DNA of 64,000 nucleotides from CAMUQR01 sp963516005 (GCA_963516005.1 CAUPYP010000003.1:62001-126000); one strand, 5' to 3'. Positions 31,496-40,983 are shown, numbered from the stretch's first letter. Program-made: numbers and translations. Notes: generated by a model from the letters alone, not told the origin.

Positions 31496-33583
31496 ATGGA
31501 CTTATTTACAGGCTTAAACGAAGCGCAAGCTGAAGCAGTGCGCACGGTCGACGGACCAGTGCTGGTATTAGCTGGTGCTGGTTCTGGCAAAACCAAAACT
31601 TTGACGCATCGAATTGCCCATTTGATTCAGAACTGTGGCGTGGCTGATCAAGAAATTTTGGCGGTCACTTTTACTAATAAGGCGGCGCAGGAAATGCGCG
31701 GACGATTGGCGCAGTTATTGGGGCGACCAAATACCTGGTCGTTTATGCCGTATATGGGCACTTTTCACGGGATTTGTGTTAAGATTTTGCGTCAATCGGG
31801 CACGGCGATTGGTATTGATCCGCAGTTTGTGATTTATGATGAAACCGACCGGCAGGGTTTGATTAAGCAAGCGATCACTAGTCTTGGCTTGAAGTCGGAA
31901 TTAAAAGCTCGAGCGGTGTCGGCGGTAATTTCCGCGGCAAAAAATCGCATGCAGTCGCCTGATGAATATGCCGATAGTGTATTTCATCATGATAAAAAAC
32001 GCTTGGCGGAGATTTATCGGGAATATGAGCGTTTAAAGCGTCAAACTCGGGCGCTAGATTTTGATGATTTGTTGCTAGAAGTGGTTCGCCTGTTAAAAAC
32101 CGTGCCTAGTGTCCGCCAACAGTGGCAAAACCAGTTTAAATTTATTTTGATTGATGAGTATCAAGACACGAACGCGGCCCAGTACAAAATCGTGAAGTTG
32201 TTGGTTAATTCCAAACAGAATATTTGTGTGGTGGGTGATGATTGGCAGTCGGTTTATTCATTCCGTGGGGCGGATTTTACCAATATTTTGAATTTCCAGC
32301 GGGATTTTACTGGCGCAAAAGTCATTAAACTCGAGCAAAATTATCGCTCGACGGGACATATTCTGTCGGTTGCGCAAAAAGTGATCGAAAAAAATCTCCA
32401 GCGCACCGACAAGCAAATTTGGACAGAGGCGGGCGATGGTGAACCGGTCGAAGTGCGTTTTGTGGCGGATGAGAATGATGAGGCGTTTCGGATTGCTAAT
32501 TTGATTCGTGAGTTACGCAATGTGTATCAGCTGGACGAAATGGCAATTTTGTATCGAACTAATGCTCAGAGCTATGGACTGGAGCGGGCGCTTATTGCGG
32601 CTAATTTACCGTATAAAATTATCGGTGGCGTCCGCTTTTTTGACCGCAAAGAAATTAAGGATATTTTGGCATATCTGCGGTTGTGCTATCAGCCGTATGA
32701 TCAGGTCAGTCTGGCGCGAATTATTAATGTGCCGGCGCGGGGTATTGGGGCGACTACGCAGGATAAGTTTATCGCTTGGTGGCAGGCGAGCGGGCAAGAT
32801 ATGTTCACGGCACTGGCTCATCTCGAACAATCCGATTTGCCAAAGCTGGCGCAAGGCAAGTTGGCAAAATTTGCGACAGTTTTACAAAAAATCCAGGCAG
32901 AATTCGTGGCTGGCACAGCGCCAAGTGAGTTAATTACCAAAATTATCGATTGGACTGGCTATGATTTATTGATTAAAAAAGATAGCTTGACGGCTGAAGT
33001 GAAGCTTGAATATCTCGATGTCTTGGTGAATGAAGCGCGGTCGTATGCCGATGTTGGGTCGTTTTTGGAGGACGCGGCACTGCTGTCGAGCAGTGATAAA
33101 ACGGCTGATGGTGGGCAAGTCAGTTTGATGACAATGCACGCGGCGAAGGGTTTGGAGTTTCCGGTAGTGATTGTGATTGGTCTCGAGGAAGGTACTTTTC
33201 CGCACGCTCGAGTGTTTGAAAAACCCGAGGAACTGGAAGAAGAGCGCCGGCTGTGTTATGTGGCAATGACTCGAGCTAAGGAACGACTGTATTTGTTCTC
33301 GGCGGGCTGTCGGTTTGTCGGTGGGTCGCGTCGCCAGATGCTACCATCGCAGTTTTTGGCAGATGCTGGTTTGATGGCTGGCGATGCGGGCTATGTGGAT
33401 GCACCGAGTGATGATTTTCTAGTGGATATGATCAATGAGTTTGAAATTGGTGATCGGGTGCGTTCGGATATTTTTGGCGAGGGCGAAGTAATTGATGTTG
33501 ATGGGCTGGCGGTTAGTGTGCGTTTTGGCAATAATCAAATTCGCAAGCTGAACGTCGAGTTTGCGCGGTTGACAAAAATCTAG
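31496..33583 (+). CDS. pcrA: UvrD/PcrA-type 3'-5' DNA helicase
   Basis: Superfamily 1A helicase for repair, fork clearance and mismatch/excision repair turnover. 695 residues. All motifs are visible: Walker A AGAGSGKTKTLTHRI, motif Ia FTNKAAQEM, Walker B LIDEYQDTN, motif III GDDWQSVYSFRGA, motif IV QNYRST, motif V LMTMHAAKGLEFPVV, motif VI YVAMTRAKERL. The C-terminal GDRVRSDIFGEGEVIDVDG matches the Tudor-like RNA polymerase-binding tail of PcrA. The ATG directly follows the previous stop. A partner for the UvrABC genes elsewhere in the window. Confidence 0.95.
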   Translation: MDLFTGLNEAQAEAVRTVDGPVLVLAGAGSGKTKTLTHRIAHLIQNCGVADQEILAVTFTNKAAQEMRGRLAQLLGRPNTWSFMPYMGTFHGICVKILRQSGTAIGIDPQFVIYDETDRQGLIKQAITSLGLKSELKARAVSAVISAAKNRMQSPDEYADSVFHHDKKRLAEIYREYERLKRQTRALDFDDLLLEVVRLLKTVPSVRQQWQNQFKFILIDEYQDTNAAQYKIVKLLVNSKQNICVVGDDWQSVYSFRGADFTNILNFQRDFTGAKVIKLEQNYRSTGHILSVAQKVIEKNLQRTDKQIWTEAGDGEPVEVRFVADENDEAFRIANLIRELRNVYQLDEMAILYRTNAQSYGLERALIAANLPYKIIGGVRFFDRKEIKDILAYLRLCYQPYDQVSLARIINVPARGIGATTQDKFIAWWQASGQDMFTALAHLEQSDLPKLAQGKLAKFATVLQKIQAEFVAGTAPSELITKIIDWTGYDLLIKKDSLTAEVKLEYLDVLVNEARSYADVGSFLEDAALLSSSDKTADGGQVSLMTMHAAKGLEFPVVIVIGLEEGTFPHARVFEKPEELEEERRLCYVAMTRAKERLYLFSAGCRFVGGSRRQMLPSQFLADAGLMAGDAGYVDAPSDDFLVDMINEFEIGDRVRSDIFGEGEVIDVDGLAVSVRFGNNQIRKLNVEFARLTKI

Positions 33584-33714
33584 ATTCATTCTTGCTTTTT
33601 TAGTTTCGAGTTCGTATGATAAGAGTATGATTAAATAATTTCTTATTAAGATATAATTTTTGTTGTTTTTATAACAACATTTAAAAGTTAAGGAAAAGTA
33701 AAAAAAGGAATTAC

Positions 33715-34983
33715 ATGAAACATCAAGTAAAAATTGAAACTTTAAAGAACGGTGCACGAGTATTATGGATTGACGTGCCAAGTGCTAAATATTTGATTTG
33801 CGAGTTTGATTTTGAGGCAGGCTATCGCTATACCCGGCCGGAGAAATATGATTTACCTCACGTTTTGGAGCATTTGTTTGTGACTCCTAAGGGCTGGAAT
33901 GAGGCGGATTTTTTGAGCGAATTAAGAAAAAATGGTGCTTCATATGGAGCGTCAACTGGTGATCGACATGTGACTTATAGCTTTCAGGCGCCAATGTTTG
34001 ACTGGGGGCGAGTGATGGATTTGGTGATTTCGGCCTTGAACCAGCCAAAGTTTGAGCAAGAATATTTCGAAAAAGAATTATCAATTATCGAAATAGAATT
34101 AGAAGACTGCTTAAATCGTCATGCACGACTAATGCATCCAGTTTACGCACAAACAACTGGTATGACAGCGCAAACCTACGCTGATCGTCTCAAAAACCTC
34201 AAAAATATCACTCTAGCTGATATTCAGGCTTATTATCCGCAATTTTTTACGACGGATAACCTTGATGTGGTGATTTGTGGTGATTTACATCAGATTAAGA
34301 CGCAATTAAAAGATAAAATTGAAGCGCTAAAACTACCGCGTGGCCAGCGTCAGCAATTATTATTTGAACGTCGGCATGGTGGCAGTCATTTGGTTTATAA
34401 AAAAGATGTCCAGAATATTGATTTTACATTTATGTCAATTTTGGATCACGAAATGACTCTTCGACAGAATACAGCGATGGGTTTTGCGCTTTTTGCGCTA
34501 TTTTCATCAGCTAACTCACGAATCTACTCAAAAGCACGTGAGCAGGGTGTTGCGTATGGTGTCTATAGCGGGCGTTATAATACTGATCAGTCAGCTGATT
34601 TTTATATCGACGCTGAAGTTAGTCATAAACATGCTCCGGCTCTGTTTAAACTGATAGCGCGAGAGCTACAAAAAGTGGTTAAAACAGGCTTTACGGAAGC
34701 GGAAATTGAGCGAGCTCGGCAGTCTATACTCGGCAATTTATCAATGGAGGATGTGACGCCACGCGGTATATATAGTTTCTATCGTGATCGCTATTGGTTT
34801 TTTGGGGAGTTGGGCGATTTTAATCAATATGAGCAGTTAGTTCAGAGCATTACGCTCGACGAGGTCAATCAAATCGCTCGGGAATTTATTGCGTCTGAGA
34901 AAAAGGTGCTTGTGGCAGTGTCAGATTGCGAAGCTGAAGAAATTGAGAAGTTGGGCGCAGTGCTGGGAATTGCACCAGTCTGA
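33715..34983 (+). CDS. M16 family zinc peptidase
   Basis: 422 residues. The inverted zinc motif HxxEH is present as LPHVLEHLF (His49, Glu52, His53), with a downstream acidic segment (ELSIIEIELEDC) that can supply the distal Glu. The second half is the non-catalytic M16 lobe (SREQGVAYGVYSGRY, PRGIYSFYRDRYWF). This is a single processing-peptidase unit like the insulinase/YmxG group; such enzymes usually act as dimers on short peptides. No signal peptide, so cytoplasmic. Own promoter likely (TATAAT, 33652-33657) and ribosome site AAAGGAA. Confidence 0.9.
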   Translation: MKHQVKIETLKNGARVLWIDVPSAKYLICEFDFEAGYRYTRPEKYDLPHVLEHLFVTPKGWNEADFLSELRKNGASYGASTGDRHVTYSFQAPMFDWGRVMDLVISALNQPKFEQEYFEKELSIIEIELEDCLNRHARLMHPVYAQTTGMTAQTYADRLKNLKNITLADIQAYYPQFFTTDNLDVVICGDLHQIKTQLKDKIEALKLPRGQRQQLLFERRHGGSHLVYKKDVQNIDFTFMSILDHEMTLRQNTAMGFALFALFSSANSRIYSKAREQGVAYGVYSGRYNTDQSADFYIDAEVSHKHAPALFKLIARELQKVVKTGFTEAEIERARQSILGNLSMEDVTPRGIYSFYRDRYWFFGELGDFNQYEQLVQSITLDEVNQIAREFIASEKKVLVAVSDCEAEEIEKLGAVLGIAPV

Positions 34984-35026
34984 TTTAGGATGAATTTATT
35001 TGGTTAGATAAAAGGTAAATTTAGTC

Positions 35027-35054
35027 TTGACAGTGGTGATTGATGTGGTATGAT
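35027..35054 (+). promoter_or_regulatory. Strong promoter of the zinc-ribbon protein
   Basis: Consensus TTGACA, 16-nt spacer, TGG-TATGAT (extended -10). One of the best promoter matches in the window; leader about 60 nt. Confidence 0.75.
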
Positions 35055-35121
35055 GAAAATGTCAATGATAAAAAATTGATGTTCATTTACTTTTCAGATA
35101 ATGATAAAAGGAGGTGATATT

Positions 35122-35367
35122 ATGTCTGAAATAGAAACACCGATGTGTCCTAACTGTGACGATGCTCATCTTTGTGAATGCGAAAGCGACTATGGAGAAG
35201 GCGATGCTTGCTACGAATGCCCAGAATGTGAAGAAATATTTTACGAGGTAGATGGCGAGTTGATGCCAGAAGAAGAATATGATTCAAGAAATGATATGTC
35301 GTGGGCTCACCCTAATGAGTCGTATGAAGAATTCTGTGAACATGAAGATTTCGAAATCGACGACTAG
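35122..35367 (+). CDS. Small acidic zinc-ribbon protein, unknown
   Basis: 81 residues from ATG 35122; AAAGGAGG stands 7 nt upstream, so the longer reading from 35101 is rejected. CPNCDDAHLCEC and CYECPECEE supply two CxxC-type knuckles typical of a zinc ribbon. The rest is extremely acidic (about a third Asp/Glu). Consensus promoter and sharp terminator make it a single-gene, probably highly expressed unit. No family recognised. Confidence 0.8.
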   Translation: MSEIETPMCPNCDDAHLCECESDYGEGDACYECPECEEIFYEVDGELMPEEEYDSRNDMSWAHPNESYEEFCEHEDFEIDD

Positions 35368-35383
35368 ACGGGCATTGACCCGC

Positions 35384-35405
35384 ACCCGCCACTTGGCGGG
35401 TTTTT
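35384..35405 (+). terminator. Terminator after zinc-ribbon gene
   Basis: ACCCGCC (35384-35390) and GGCGGGT (35395-35401) followed by TTTTT. Confidence 0.9.
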
Positions 35406-35685
35406 ACTTGGTTGTGAATTGTAAAATAGCCTGACGCATAGCTTTGCTGAGAGTGGTTAAGGTTGGTGGCTGGGCTTGACTAATGACTAGCTCGATTGTT
35501 TCTGGGGTGATGCGAGTGTCGACGCCACACTCGTCGTTAGTTTCATATTGTAAAAAACATAAACAGTCTCTGTCTCTAGGGATATTGTGTTGGTTTAAAT
35601 TATGTATTGCGCAAGAATACGCTTTTTGAATTAAATTCGAAAAATATCGGTCGTGACGAGCTTGCCCTAAAATAATTAAGCGCAT
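35404..35685 (-). CDS. Small hypothetical protein coupled to an HExxH protein
   Basis: 93 residues. Begins MRLIILGQARHDRYFSNLIQKAY; three Cys in the middle (DRDCLCFLQYETNDECG); no membrane segment, no known domain. Its start overlaps the end of the upstream 211-codon gene by 10 nt, a sign of coupled translation, and it is the second gene of that pair. Confidence 0.65.
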   Translation of the reverse strand: MRLIILGQARHDRYFSNLIQKAYSCAIHNLNQHNIPRDRDCLCFLQYETNDECGVDTRITPETIELVISQAQPPTLTTLSKAMRQAILQFTTK

Positions 35686-36311
35686 AAAACCTCCGCAAAA
35701 CGCAAGAAGTCAGTTAGCTGATAATCAAGTGCTTGACTGGGTTGGATCTTATAATAAACACAAAATTCAGTTACTAGCCATCGACCAATGTGATAAGCGA
35801 AATTAATCGGTAAATCGGCTTGGCGGTCAAAGTTATAAAACCAATCGTAATGATTCCAGTTGTTGGTGTCGCTAATCGTGATAATTTGCTGTAGTCCCGC
35901 TCGTAGAGTTGAATCGTCGGGTTGCGGGCTAAGGAGGGTTGTTTTTAAACCAAGTTCTTGCTCAAACGTCACCGCCAAACCTTCAGCTAACATCCAGTTA
36001 AATAGCGTTGGATGTTGCTCAATTGAGAATACCTGACCTTGGCGAATGTGATTGAGCTCGTGCATCAAAAAAGCCAGTAGTTCTTGGTCGCAAAAATTGA
36101 CCTTAAAAAATCGACAAATGATCACACCAGATTCTTGAGAAAATCCAGTGAGTGTTTCGTTGCCAATTGGTTGTTGGCTGGTTTTGAAGAAATAAAAATC
36201 TGGCTCGGCGGTTAACTTAAGTTTGTCATGAACAATCTCAAAAGCATGCTGACAACATTTGTGAATGCGTTGCTGCATGCGTGGTGTGCAATTTGTGTGA
36301 AAAGTGATCAT
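35676..36311 (-). CDS. HExxH-containing putative zinc protease (DUF2268-like)
   Basis: 211 residues. The central motif AFLMHELNHIRQG holds HExxH, and a downstream EGLAVTFEQEL offers the third ligand Glu, the arrangement of gluzincins such as DUF2268. No export signal, several Cys, so probably cytoplasmic. The family name is by motif resemblance only. No clear Shine-Dalgarno; the start codon at 36311 is followed downstream by a tightly coupled small gene. Confidence 0.7.
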   Translation of the reverse strand: MITFHTNCTPRMQQRIHKCCQHAFEIVHDKLKLTAEPDFYFFKTSQQPIGNETLTGFSQESGVIICRFFKVNFCDQELLAFLMHELNHIRQGQVFSIEQHPTLFNWMLAEGLAVTFEQELGLKTTLLSPQPDDSTLRAGLQQIITISDTNNWNHYDWFYNFDRQADLPINFAYHIGRWLVTEFCVYYKIQPSQALDYQLTDFLRFAEVLCA

Positions 36312-36365
36312 ATTAATAAAACTGAGTTGGCGATTACTAAAGCTTGTTGTTAATACTATAATTAA

Positions 36366-36385
36366 AGGAGCGACGTATCGCTCCT
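36366..36385 (-). terminator. Terminator of the glycine-rich peptide gene
   Basis: AGGAGCGA (36366-36373), loop CGTA, TCGCTCCT (36378-36385); on the minus strand TTTAATT follows. Confidence 0.8.
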
Positions 36386-36394
36386 GATAGATGA

Positions 36395-36496
36395 TTAATT
36401 TCTGCCGCCACCGTTTTGAGACGTGCCAGTGCCGCCCTTATGCCCGCCGCCGCCAGTATTACCACCTGAAGTACCTTTTTTAAATAAAGATCTCAT
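36395..36496 (-). CDS. 33-residue glycine-rich basic peptide
   Basis: A micro-ORF with its own full transcription unit. ATG 36496 follows AGGAGG with 7-nt spacing. The peptide starts MRSLFKKGTSGGNTGGGGHK and ends in GGGRN: basic N-terminus, then Gly/Thr/Asn repeats, 14 glycines in 33 residues, no Cys, no hydrophobic helix. A consensus promoter (36577-36549) and a compact terminator (36366-36385) flank it. No known family. It could be a secreted or structural peptide, or the RNA itself might be the product; the clear ribosome site favours translation. The rest of 36312-36635 holds only these signals and the uvrA promoter. Confidence 0.65.
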   Translation of the reverse strand: MRSLFKKGTSGGNTGGGGHKGGTGTSQNGGGRN

Positions 36497-36548
36497 ACTT
36501 ATTACCTCCTAATTTAAATACGTTTCATAAAAAAGATTACCGAGTTTC

Positions 36549-36577
36549 ATTATAGAGCTTTTTAAGGAAAAAGTCAA
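36549..36577 (-). promoter_or_regulatory. Consensus promoter of the glycine-rich peptide gene
   Basis: Minus strand TTGACT, 17-nt spacer, perfect TATAAT. Predicted leader of about 45 nt. Confidence 0.75.
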
Positions 36578-36615
36578 TGATATTTTAAAAAAAGATGTTT
36601 TTTAACCTTGAATTA

Positions 36616-36624
36616 TGGTATAAT
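36616..36624 (+). promoter_or_regulatory. Extended -10 close to uvrA start
   Basis: TGG-TATAAT ends 11 nt before the uvrA ATG, leaving a leader of only about 4 nt and no ribosome site. Confidence 0.6.
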
Positions 36625-36635
36625 TAACCCTTGAT

Positions 36636-39449
36636 ATGCAGGATTTTATTGAGGTTCAGGGGGCTCGAGAGCATAACCTGAAAAACATTGATGTGCGCAT
36701 TCCTCGCAATAAGTTAGTAGTGATCACTGGCTTATCGGGATCGGGTAAATCAACTTTAGCGTTTGATACGATTTATGCTGAGGGACAGCGTCGTTATGTC
36801 GAGAGTTTGTCAAGCTATGCCCGGCAGTTTTTAGGGGTGATGGACAAGCCAGATGTTGATATGATTACTGGACTCAGTCCGGCGATTTCAATTGACCAAA
36901 AGTCCACCTCTCGTAACCCACGCTCGACGGTCGCGACAGTGACTGAGATTTATGATTATTTGCGTCTGCTGTTTGCGCGAATTGGCGTACCACATTGTCC
37001 GGTTTGTGGTAAAAAAGTCTCGAAGCGTACTCCGCAATTAATCGTCAATGAAATTCTCGAGCAATTCAATGGCAAAAAAACGATTATCTTAGCGCCGTTA
37101 GTTAAAGCTAAAAAAGGTGAATTTCAGCATTTACCAAGCGAATATTCTAGGCGTGGTTTTGCGCGAATTCGGGTAGATGGCACGATTTACGCTCTGGACG
37201 AATTTCCTGAACTGAAGAAGACTTTTAAGCATGATATTGAGCTGGTGGTTGATCGGTTAGTACTGGAAGCGGATCTAGCGAGTCGTTTAATAACTTCGGT
37301 GGAGCAGGCTCTGGAAATTAGTGGCGGTGTGGTGGAAATCCTCGACGCTGAGACCGAGCAAATTACCAGTTATTCCCAAAATTACGCTTGTCCAGATCAT
37401 CCAGAGATTCATATTCCAGAGCTGGAACCGCGATTGTTTAGCTTTAACTCACCACTGGGGGCATGTCCGGTCTGTAGTGGCCTGGGAAATCACTTAGAAA
37501 TCGATCCGAATCTGATTTTTAACCCAAATTTAACCATCGCAGAAGGCGCGGTTCGCCCATATAATCGAGTTGGTTATGACGCATGGTATGTCAAACGATT
37601 AGCGGTGGTCGGCGAAAAACACGGTTTCTCAGTCCATCAACCGGTGCGTGAAATGAGCAATGAGGTCAAGCATAAAATCCTCTATGGCACTGGCAATGAA
37701 AAGTACACTTTAGAAATGGCTGGTGGTAAAACTTACCAAACAGTGTTTGAGGGAATTATTCCAAATCTAGAGCGTCGTCATAAAGAAACGGCTAGCGAGT
37801 TTATGCGCAAAGACATTGAGCGATATATGCGCGAAAAGGCTTGTCACGCTTGTGGCGGTCGGAAACTCAAGCCAGAAGTGCTAGCCGTAACCATTGACGG
37901 GCTGAATATCATGGATATTACCGATCTTAATGTTGATCGCGCTCTGGAATTATTCAACGGAAATTTGAAACTAACCGAGGACGAAGCTAAAATTGCCGAG
38001 ATGATTATTAAGGAAATTACGGCGCGTCTGAAGTTTATGTCGGATGTTGGTCTGAATTATTTGGAACTGGGTCGAGCGGCAAATACTTTGTCGGGTGGTG
38101 AGGCGCAACGCATTCGCCTAGCAACGCAGATCGGTTCAGGTCTGCAGGGCGTGCTGTATGTCCTGGACGAGCCATCGATTGGTCTACACCAACGCGATAA
38201 CGATCGACTGCTGGGCACGCTCAAATATTTGCGTGATCTTGGTAATACTGTGCTAGTAGTAGAGCACGACGAAGATACGATTCGGGAAGCTGATTATCTG
38301 ATTGATGTTGGTCCAGGCGCTGGTAAGCACGGTGGTCAAATCGTGGCGGCTGGCACACCGAGCGAGGTGGCGCAGGTGGCCGAAAGCATTACCGGTCAAT
38401 ATCTGTCGGGCGCGAAGCAAATTGTCGCTCGGTCTAAACGTCGGCCGATTAACAAAGACCGCCAGCTGGTGATTAAAGGTGCGCGCCATAATAATCTCAA
38501 AAATATTGATGTGGCGATTCCGCTCGGTGTGCTAACGGTAGTATCAGGCGTGTCGGGTTCGGGTAAATCGACTTTAATTAATCAGATTTTAGCCCGTTCG
38601 TTAATGAATCATTTTTATCGGTCGAAAGATATTGCTGGTGAGCATGACGAAATTGTTGGGTTGAAGCATCTCGACAAGGCGATTATTATTGACCAGTCGC
38701 CAATTGGTCGGACGCCTCGTTCCAATCCAGCAACTTATACCGGTATGTTTACGCAGATTCGGGAATTATTCGCATCGACACCAGAAGCTAATATTCGTGG
38801 TTATAAATCAGGTCGGTTTAGTTTTAACGTGCCAGGTGGACGTTGTGAAAGCTGTGCTGGTGACGGTGTCAAAAAAATCGAAATGTTGTTTTTGCCGGAT
38901 GTTTATGTCACTTGTGAAGAATGTCATGGCAAACGCTATAATCCAGATGTTTTAGAAATTAAATACAAAGGCAAAAACATCAGCGAAGTCCTAGAAATGA
39001 CCATCGAGCAAGCGGCGGAGTTTTTTGAAAATATTCCAGCGATCAAGCGTCGTTTGGATGTGCTAATGGATGTGGGGCTTGGTTATATTGGACTGGGTCA
39101 ATCAGCGACGACTTTGTCGGGTGGTGAAGCTCAGCGTATTAAATTAGCGACCGAATTATCGAAACGTTCGACTGGTAAAACCATGTATATTCTCGATGAG
39201 CCAACGACTGGTCTACATATTGATGATGTCAATCGCCTGATTGGGATTTTGCAACGTTTAGCAGATGAAGGCAATAGCGTGGTGGTGATTGAACATAATT
39301 TGGATTTGATTAAAGTCGCTGATTATATTATTGATATGGGACCAGAAGGCGGAGCTGATGGTGGGCAAGTGGTAGTGGCTGGCTCGCCAGAACAAGTGGC
39401 AAATTGCGCTGAGTCGCATACTGGTCGTTATTTAAAGAAAATTATTTAA
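36636..39449 (+). CDS. uvrA: Excinuclease ABC subunit A
   Basis: Damage-recognition ATPase of nucleotide excision repair, dimeric, loads UvrB. 937 residues, standard. Two ABC modules: Walker A GLSGSGKSTLAFDT and GVSGSGKSTLINQ, two ABC signatures (NTLSGGEAQRIRLA and TTLSGGEAQRIKLA), and Walker B VLDEPSIGL and ILDEPTTGL. Zinc-binding Cys pairs in CPVCGKK, CPVCSGLG, CHACGGRKL and CESCAGDG/CEECHGKRY. Start is 11 nt after an extended -10. Followed after 4 nt by uvrC. Confidence 0.98.
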   Translation: MQDFIEVQGAREHNLKNIDVRIPRNKLVVITGLSGSGKSTLAFDTIYAEGQRRYVESLSSYARQFLGVMDKPDVDMITGLSPAISIDQKSTSRNPRSTVATVTEIYDYLRLLFARIGVPHCPVCGKKVSKRTPQLIVNEILEQFNGKKTIILAPLVKAKKGEFQHLPSEYSRRGFARIRVDGTIYALDEFPELKKTFKHDIELVVDRLVLEADLASRLITSVEQALEISGGVVEILDAETEQITSYSQNYACPDHPEIHIPELEPRLFSFNSPLGACPVCSGLGNHLEIDPNLIFNPNLTIAEGAVRPYNRVGYDAWYVKRLAVVGEKHGFSVHQPVREMSNEVKHKILYGTGNEKYTLEMAGGKTYQTVFEGIIPNLERRHKETASEFMRKDIERYMREKACHACGGRKLKPEVLAVTIDGLNIMDITDLNVDRALELFNGNLKLTEDEAKIAEMIIKEITARLKFMSDVGLNYLELGRAANTLSGGEAQRIRLATQIGSGLQGVLYVLDEPSIGLHQRDNDRLLGTLKYLRDLGNTVLVVEHDEDTIREADYLIDVGPGAGKHGGQIVAAGTPSEVAQVAESITGQYLSGAKQIVARSKRRPINKDRQLVIKGARHNNLKNIDVAIPLGVLTVVSGVSGSGKSTLINQILARSLMNHFYRSKDIAGEHDEIVGLKHLDKAIIIDQSPIGRTPRSNPATYTGMFTQIRELFASTPEANIRGYKSGRFSFNVPGGRCESCAGDGVKKIEMLFLPDVYVTCEECHGKRYNPDVLEIKYKGKNISEVLEMTIEQAAEFFENIPAIKRRLDVLMDVGLGYIGLGQSATTLSGGEAQRIKLATELSKRSTGKTMYILDEPTTGLHIDDVNRLIGILQRLADEGNSVVVIEHNLDLIKVADYIIDMGPEGGADGGQVVVAGSPEQVANCAESHTGRYLKKII

Positions 39450-39453
39450 ATCA

Positions 39454-40908
39454 ATGAACGACGCCTTAGCTTACAAGTTGAAACATCTACCGAAATCGCC
39501 AGGCGTATATCTGCATAAAAACGCCAATGGTGAAATTATTTACGTTGGCAAGGCTAAAGTACTAAAAAATCGTGTCAAACAATATTTCCAAAAACGTTTG
39601 CCTGATCCGAAAACGACAGCGCTGGTGAAGGAAATTGCCGATCTGGAATGGATTGAAACTGATTCGGAACTGGATGCGTTGTTTTTAGAGTCGGAACTGA
39701 TTAAGCGCTATAAGCCGAGTTTTAATATTTTATTGCGTGATGATAAATCGGCGACTTATATCAAGATTTCTGGTGATCGATTGCCATTTGTGGGCTTTAC
39801 CCGTCAGCCGTTTGACGACGGTGGTGAATATTTTGGGCCGTTTTATAGTGCCTATCCGATTAAACAAGCGATGCGCTATTTGCGTTGGATTTTTCCGTAT
39901 TTGACGCGACCGCTGGAGGCAAAAAGCGCATCACGTCTTGATTGGCATATTGGTTTAAATCCATCACTGACGACTGCTAGTGAGCAACAGAAGTACTTGA
40001 GTGATTTGCGCCAAATTCGTCGCTATATCAGAGGCGAAAAACGACAAATTATCACCGAACTTCAGCGCCAAATGACTGAACTGGCCAGTAATCAACAGTT
40101 TGAACAAGCCGTCAAATTACGCAATCAAATCCAAGCACTCGAAGCGCTACAACGCAAGGTGCGAATTATTGATGCGGAGCAAAATCTATCGCACGATCAA
40201 GCGTTGAGTGATTTGCGTCAGCTGTTTGGGTTAGAGCGTCTGCCGGCGCGGATTGAAGGCTACGATATTTCGCACCAGAGTGGGACAAATGTGGTGGCTA
40301 GTATGGTGGTGTTTATTAACGGCCTTGCGAAACGCACCGAATATCGCAAATTTAAAACTAAGATTGACCAAAATAACGATTTTTATAATATGAACGAGAC
40401 GATTAAGCGACGTTTTAATCAAAACTGGCCACGTCCCGATGTGGTGTTGATTGATGGTGGCAAGGGACAGCTCCAAGCGGCGATTACAGCGAGCGATGGT
40501 CATTTACCGATGTTTGGGCTGGCGGAAAAGCAGGAGTTAATCGTCATTCATAAACAACTGTCCAATATTAAACTTAGCGCGGTTAAAGTGGCGGAACTCC
40601 AAGGGCTGGTGCTTGAAGAAGGTGAATTTTATTTGGTGAAATTACCTCACAATACGGCGGTGATTAAGCTTCTGCAACGGATTCGTGATGAGGCACACCG
40701 GTTTGCGGTGGGGTATCACACGAAGTTAAAAGTCGAAGCTCAAACTATCAGTGCGCTCGATCAAATCAAAGGCATTGGTCCGGCGACACGCCAAAAACTA
40801 TTAGCAAAATACAAATCGTTAGCTGGTATTAAACGGGCGGGTTTTACCTCGGTCAAAGAGTTAATTGGTGAAGCTAAGGCGCATTTAGTTTGGCAGGCGC
40901 TGGAATAA
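39454..40908 (+). CDS. uvrC: Excinuclease ABC subunit C
   Basis: Dual-incision nuclease of excision repair. 484 residues, about 100 shorter than E. coli UvrC (610). GIY-YIG domain at the N-terminus (GVYLHKNANGEIIYVGKAK), UVR/UvrB-binding motif near residues 195-230 (NQQFEQAVKLRNQI), RNase H-like 5' nuclease with Asp in GYDISH and LIDGGKGQ, and a C-terminal helix-hairpin-helix (IKGIGPATRQKLL). The shortening lies mostly in the linkers, as all four domains can be seen. Same transcription unit as uvrA. Confidence 0.95.
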   Translation: MNDALAYKLKHLPKSPGVYLHKNANGEIIYVGKAKVLKNRVKQYFQKRLPDPKTTALVKEIADLEWIETDSELDALFLESELIKRYKPSFNILLRDDKSATYIKISGDRLPFVGFTRQPFDDGGEYFGPFYSAYPIKQAMRYLRWIFPYLTRPLEAKSASRLDWHIGLNPSLTTASEQQKYLSDLRQIRRYIRGEKRQIITELQRQMTELASNQQFEQAVKLRNQIQALEALQRKVRIIDAEQNLSHDQALSDLRQLFGLERLPARIEGYDISHQSGTNVVASMVVFINGLAKRTEYRKFKTKIDQNNDFYNMNETIKRRFNQNWPRPDVVLIDGGKGQLQAAITASDGHLPMFGLAEKQELIVIHKQLSNIKLSAVKVAELQGLVLEEGEFYLVKLPHNTAVIKLLQRIRDEAHRFAVGYHTKLKVEAQTISALDQIKGIGPATRQKLLAKYKSLAGIKRAGFTSVKELIGEAKAHLVWQALE

Positions 40909-40968
40909 AACGTATTACTAAAATCGCAACAAAAACAGGCTGAAAACAGTGACAAAAATGCCCAAGCT

Positions 40969-40977
40969 TGATATAAT
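40969..40977 (+). promoter_or_regulatory. Extended -10 for leaderless transcript of the holin-like gene
   Basis: TGA-TATAAT ends 6 nt before ATG 40984; no Shine-Dalgarno. Confidence 0.6.
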
Positions 40978-40983
40978 TTAAAT

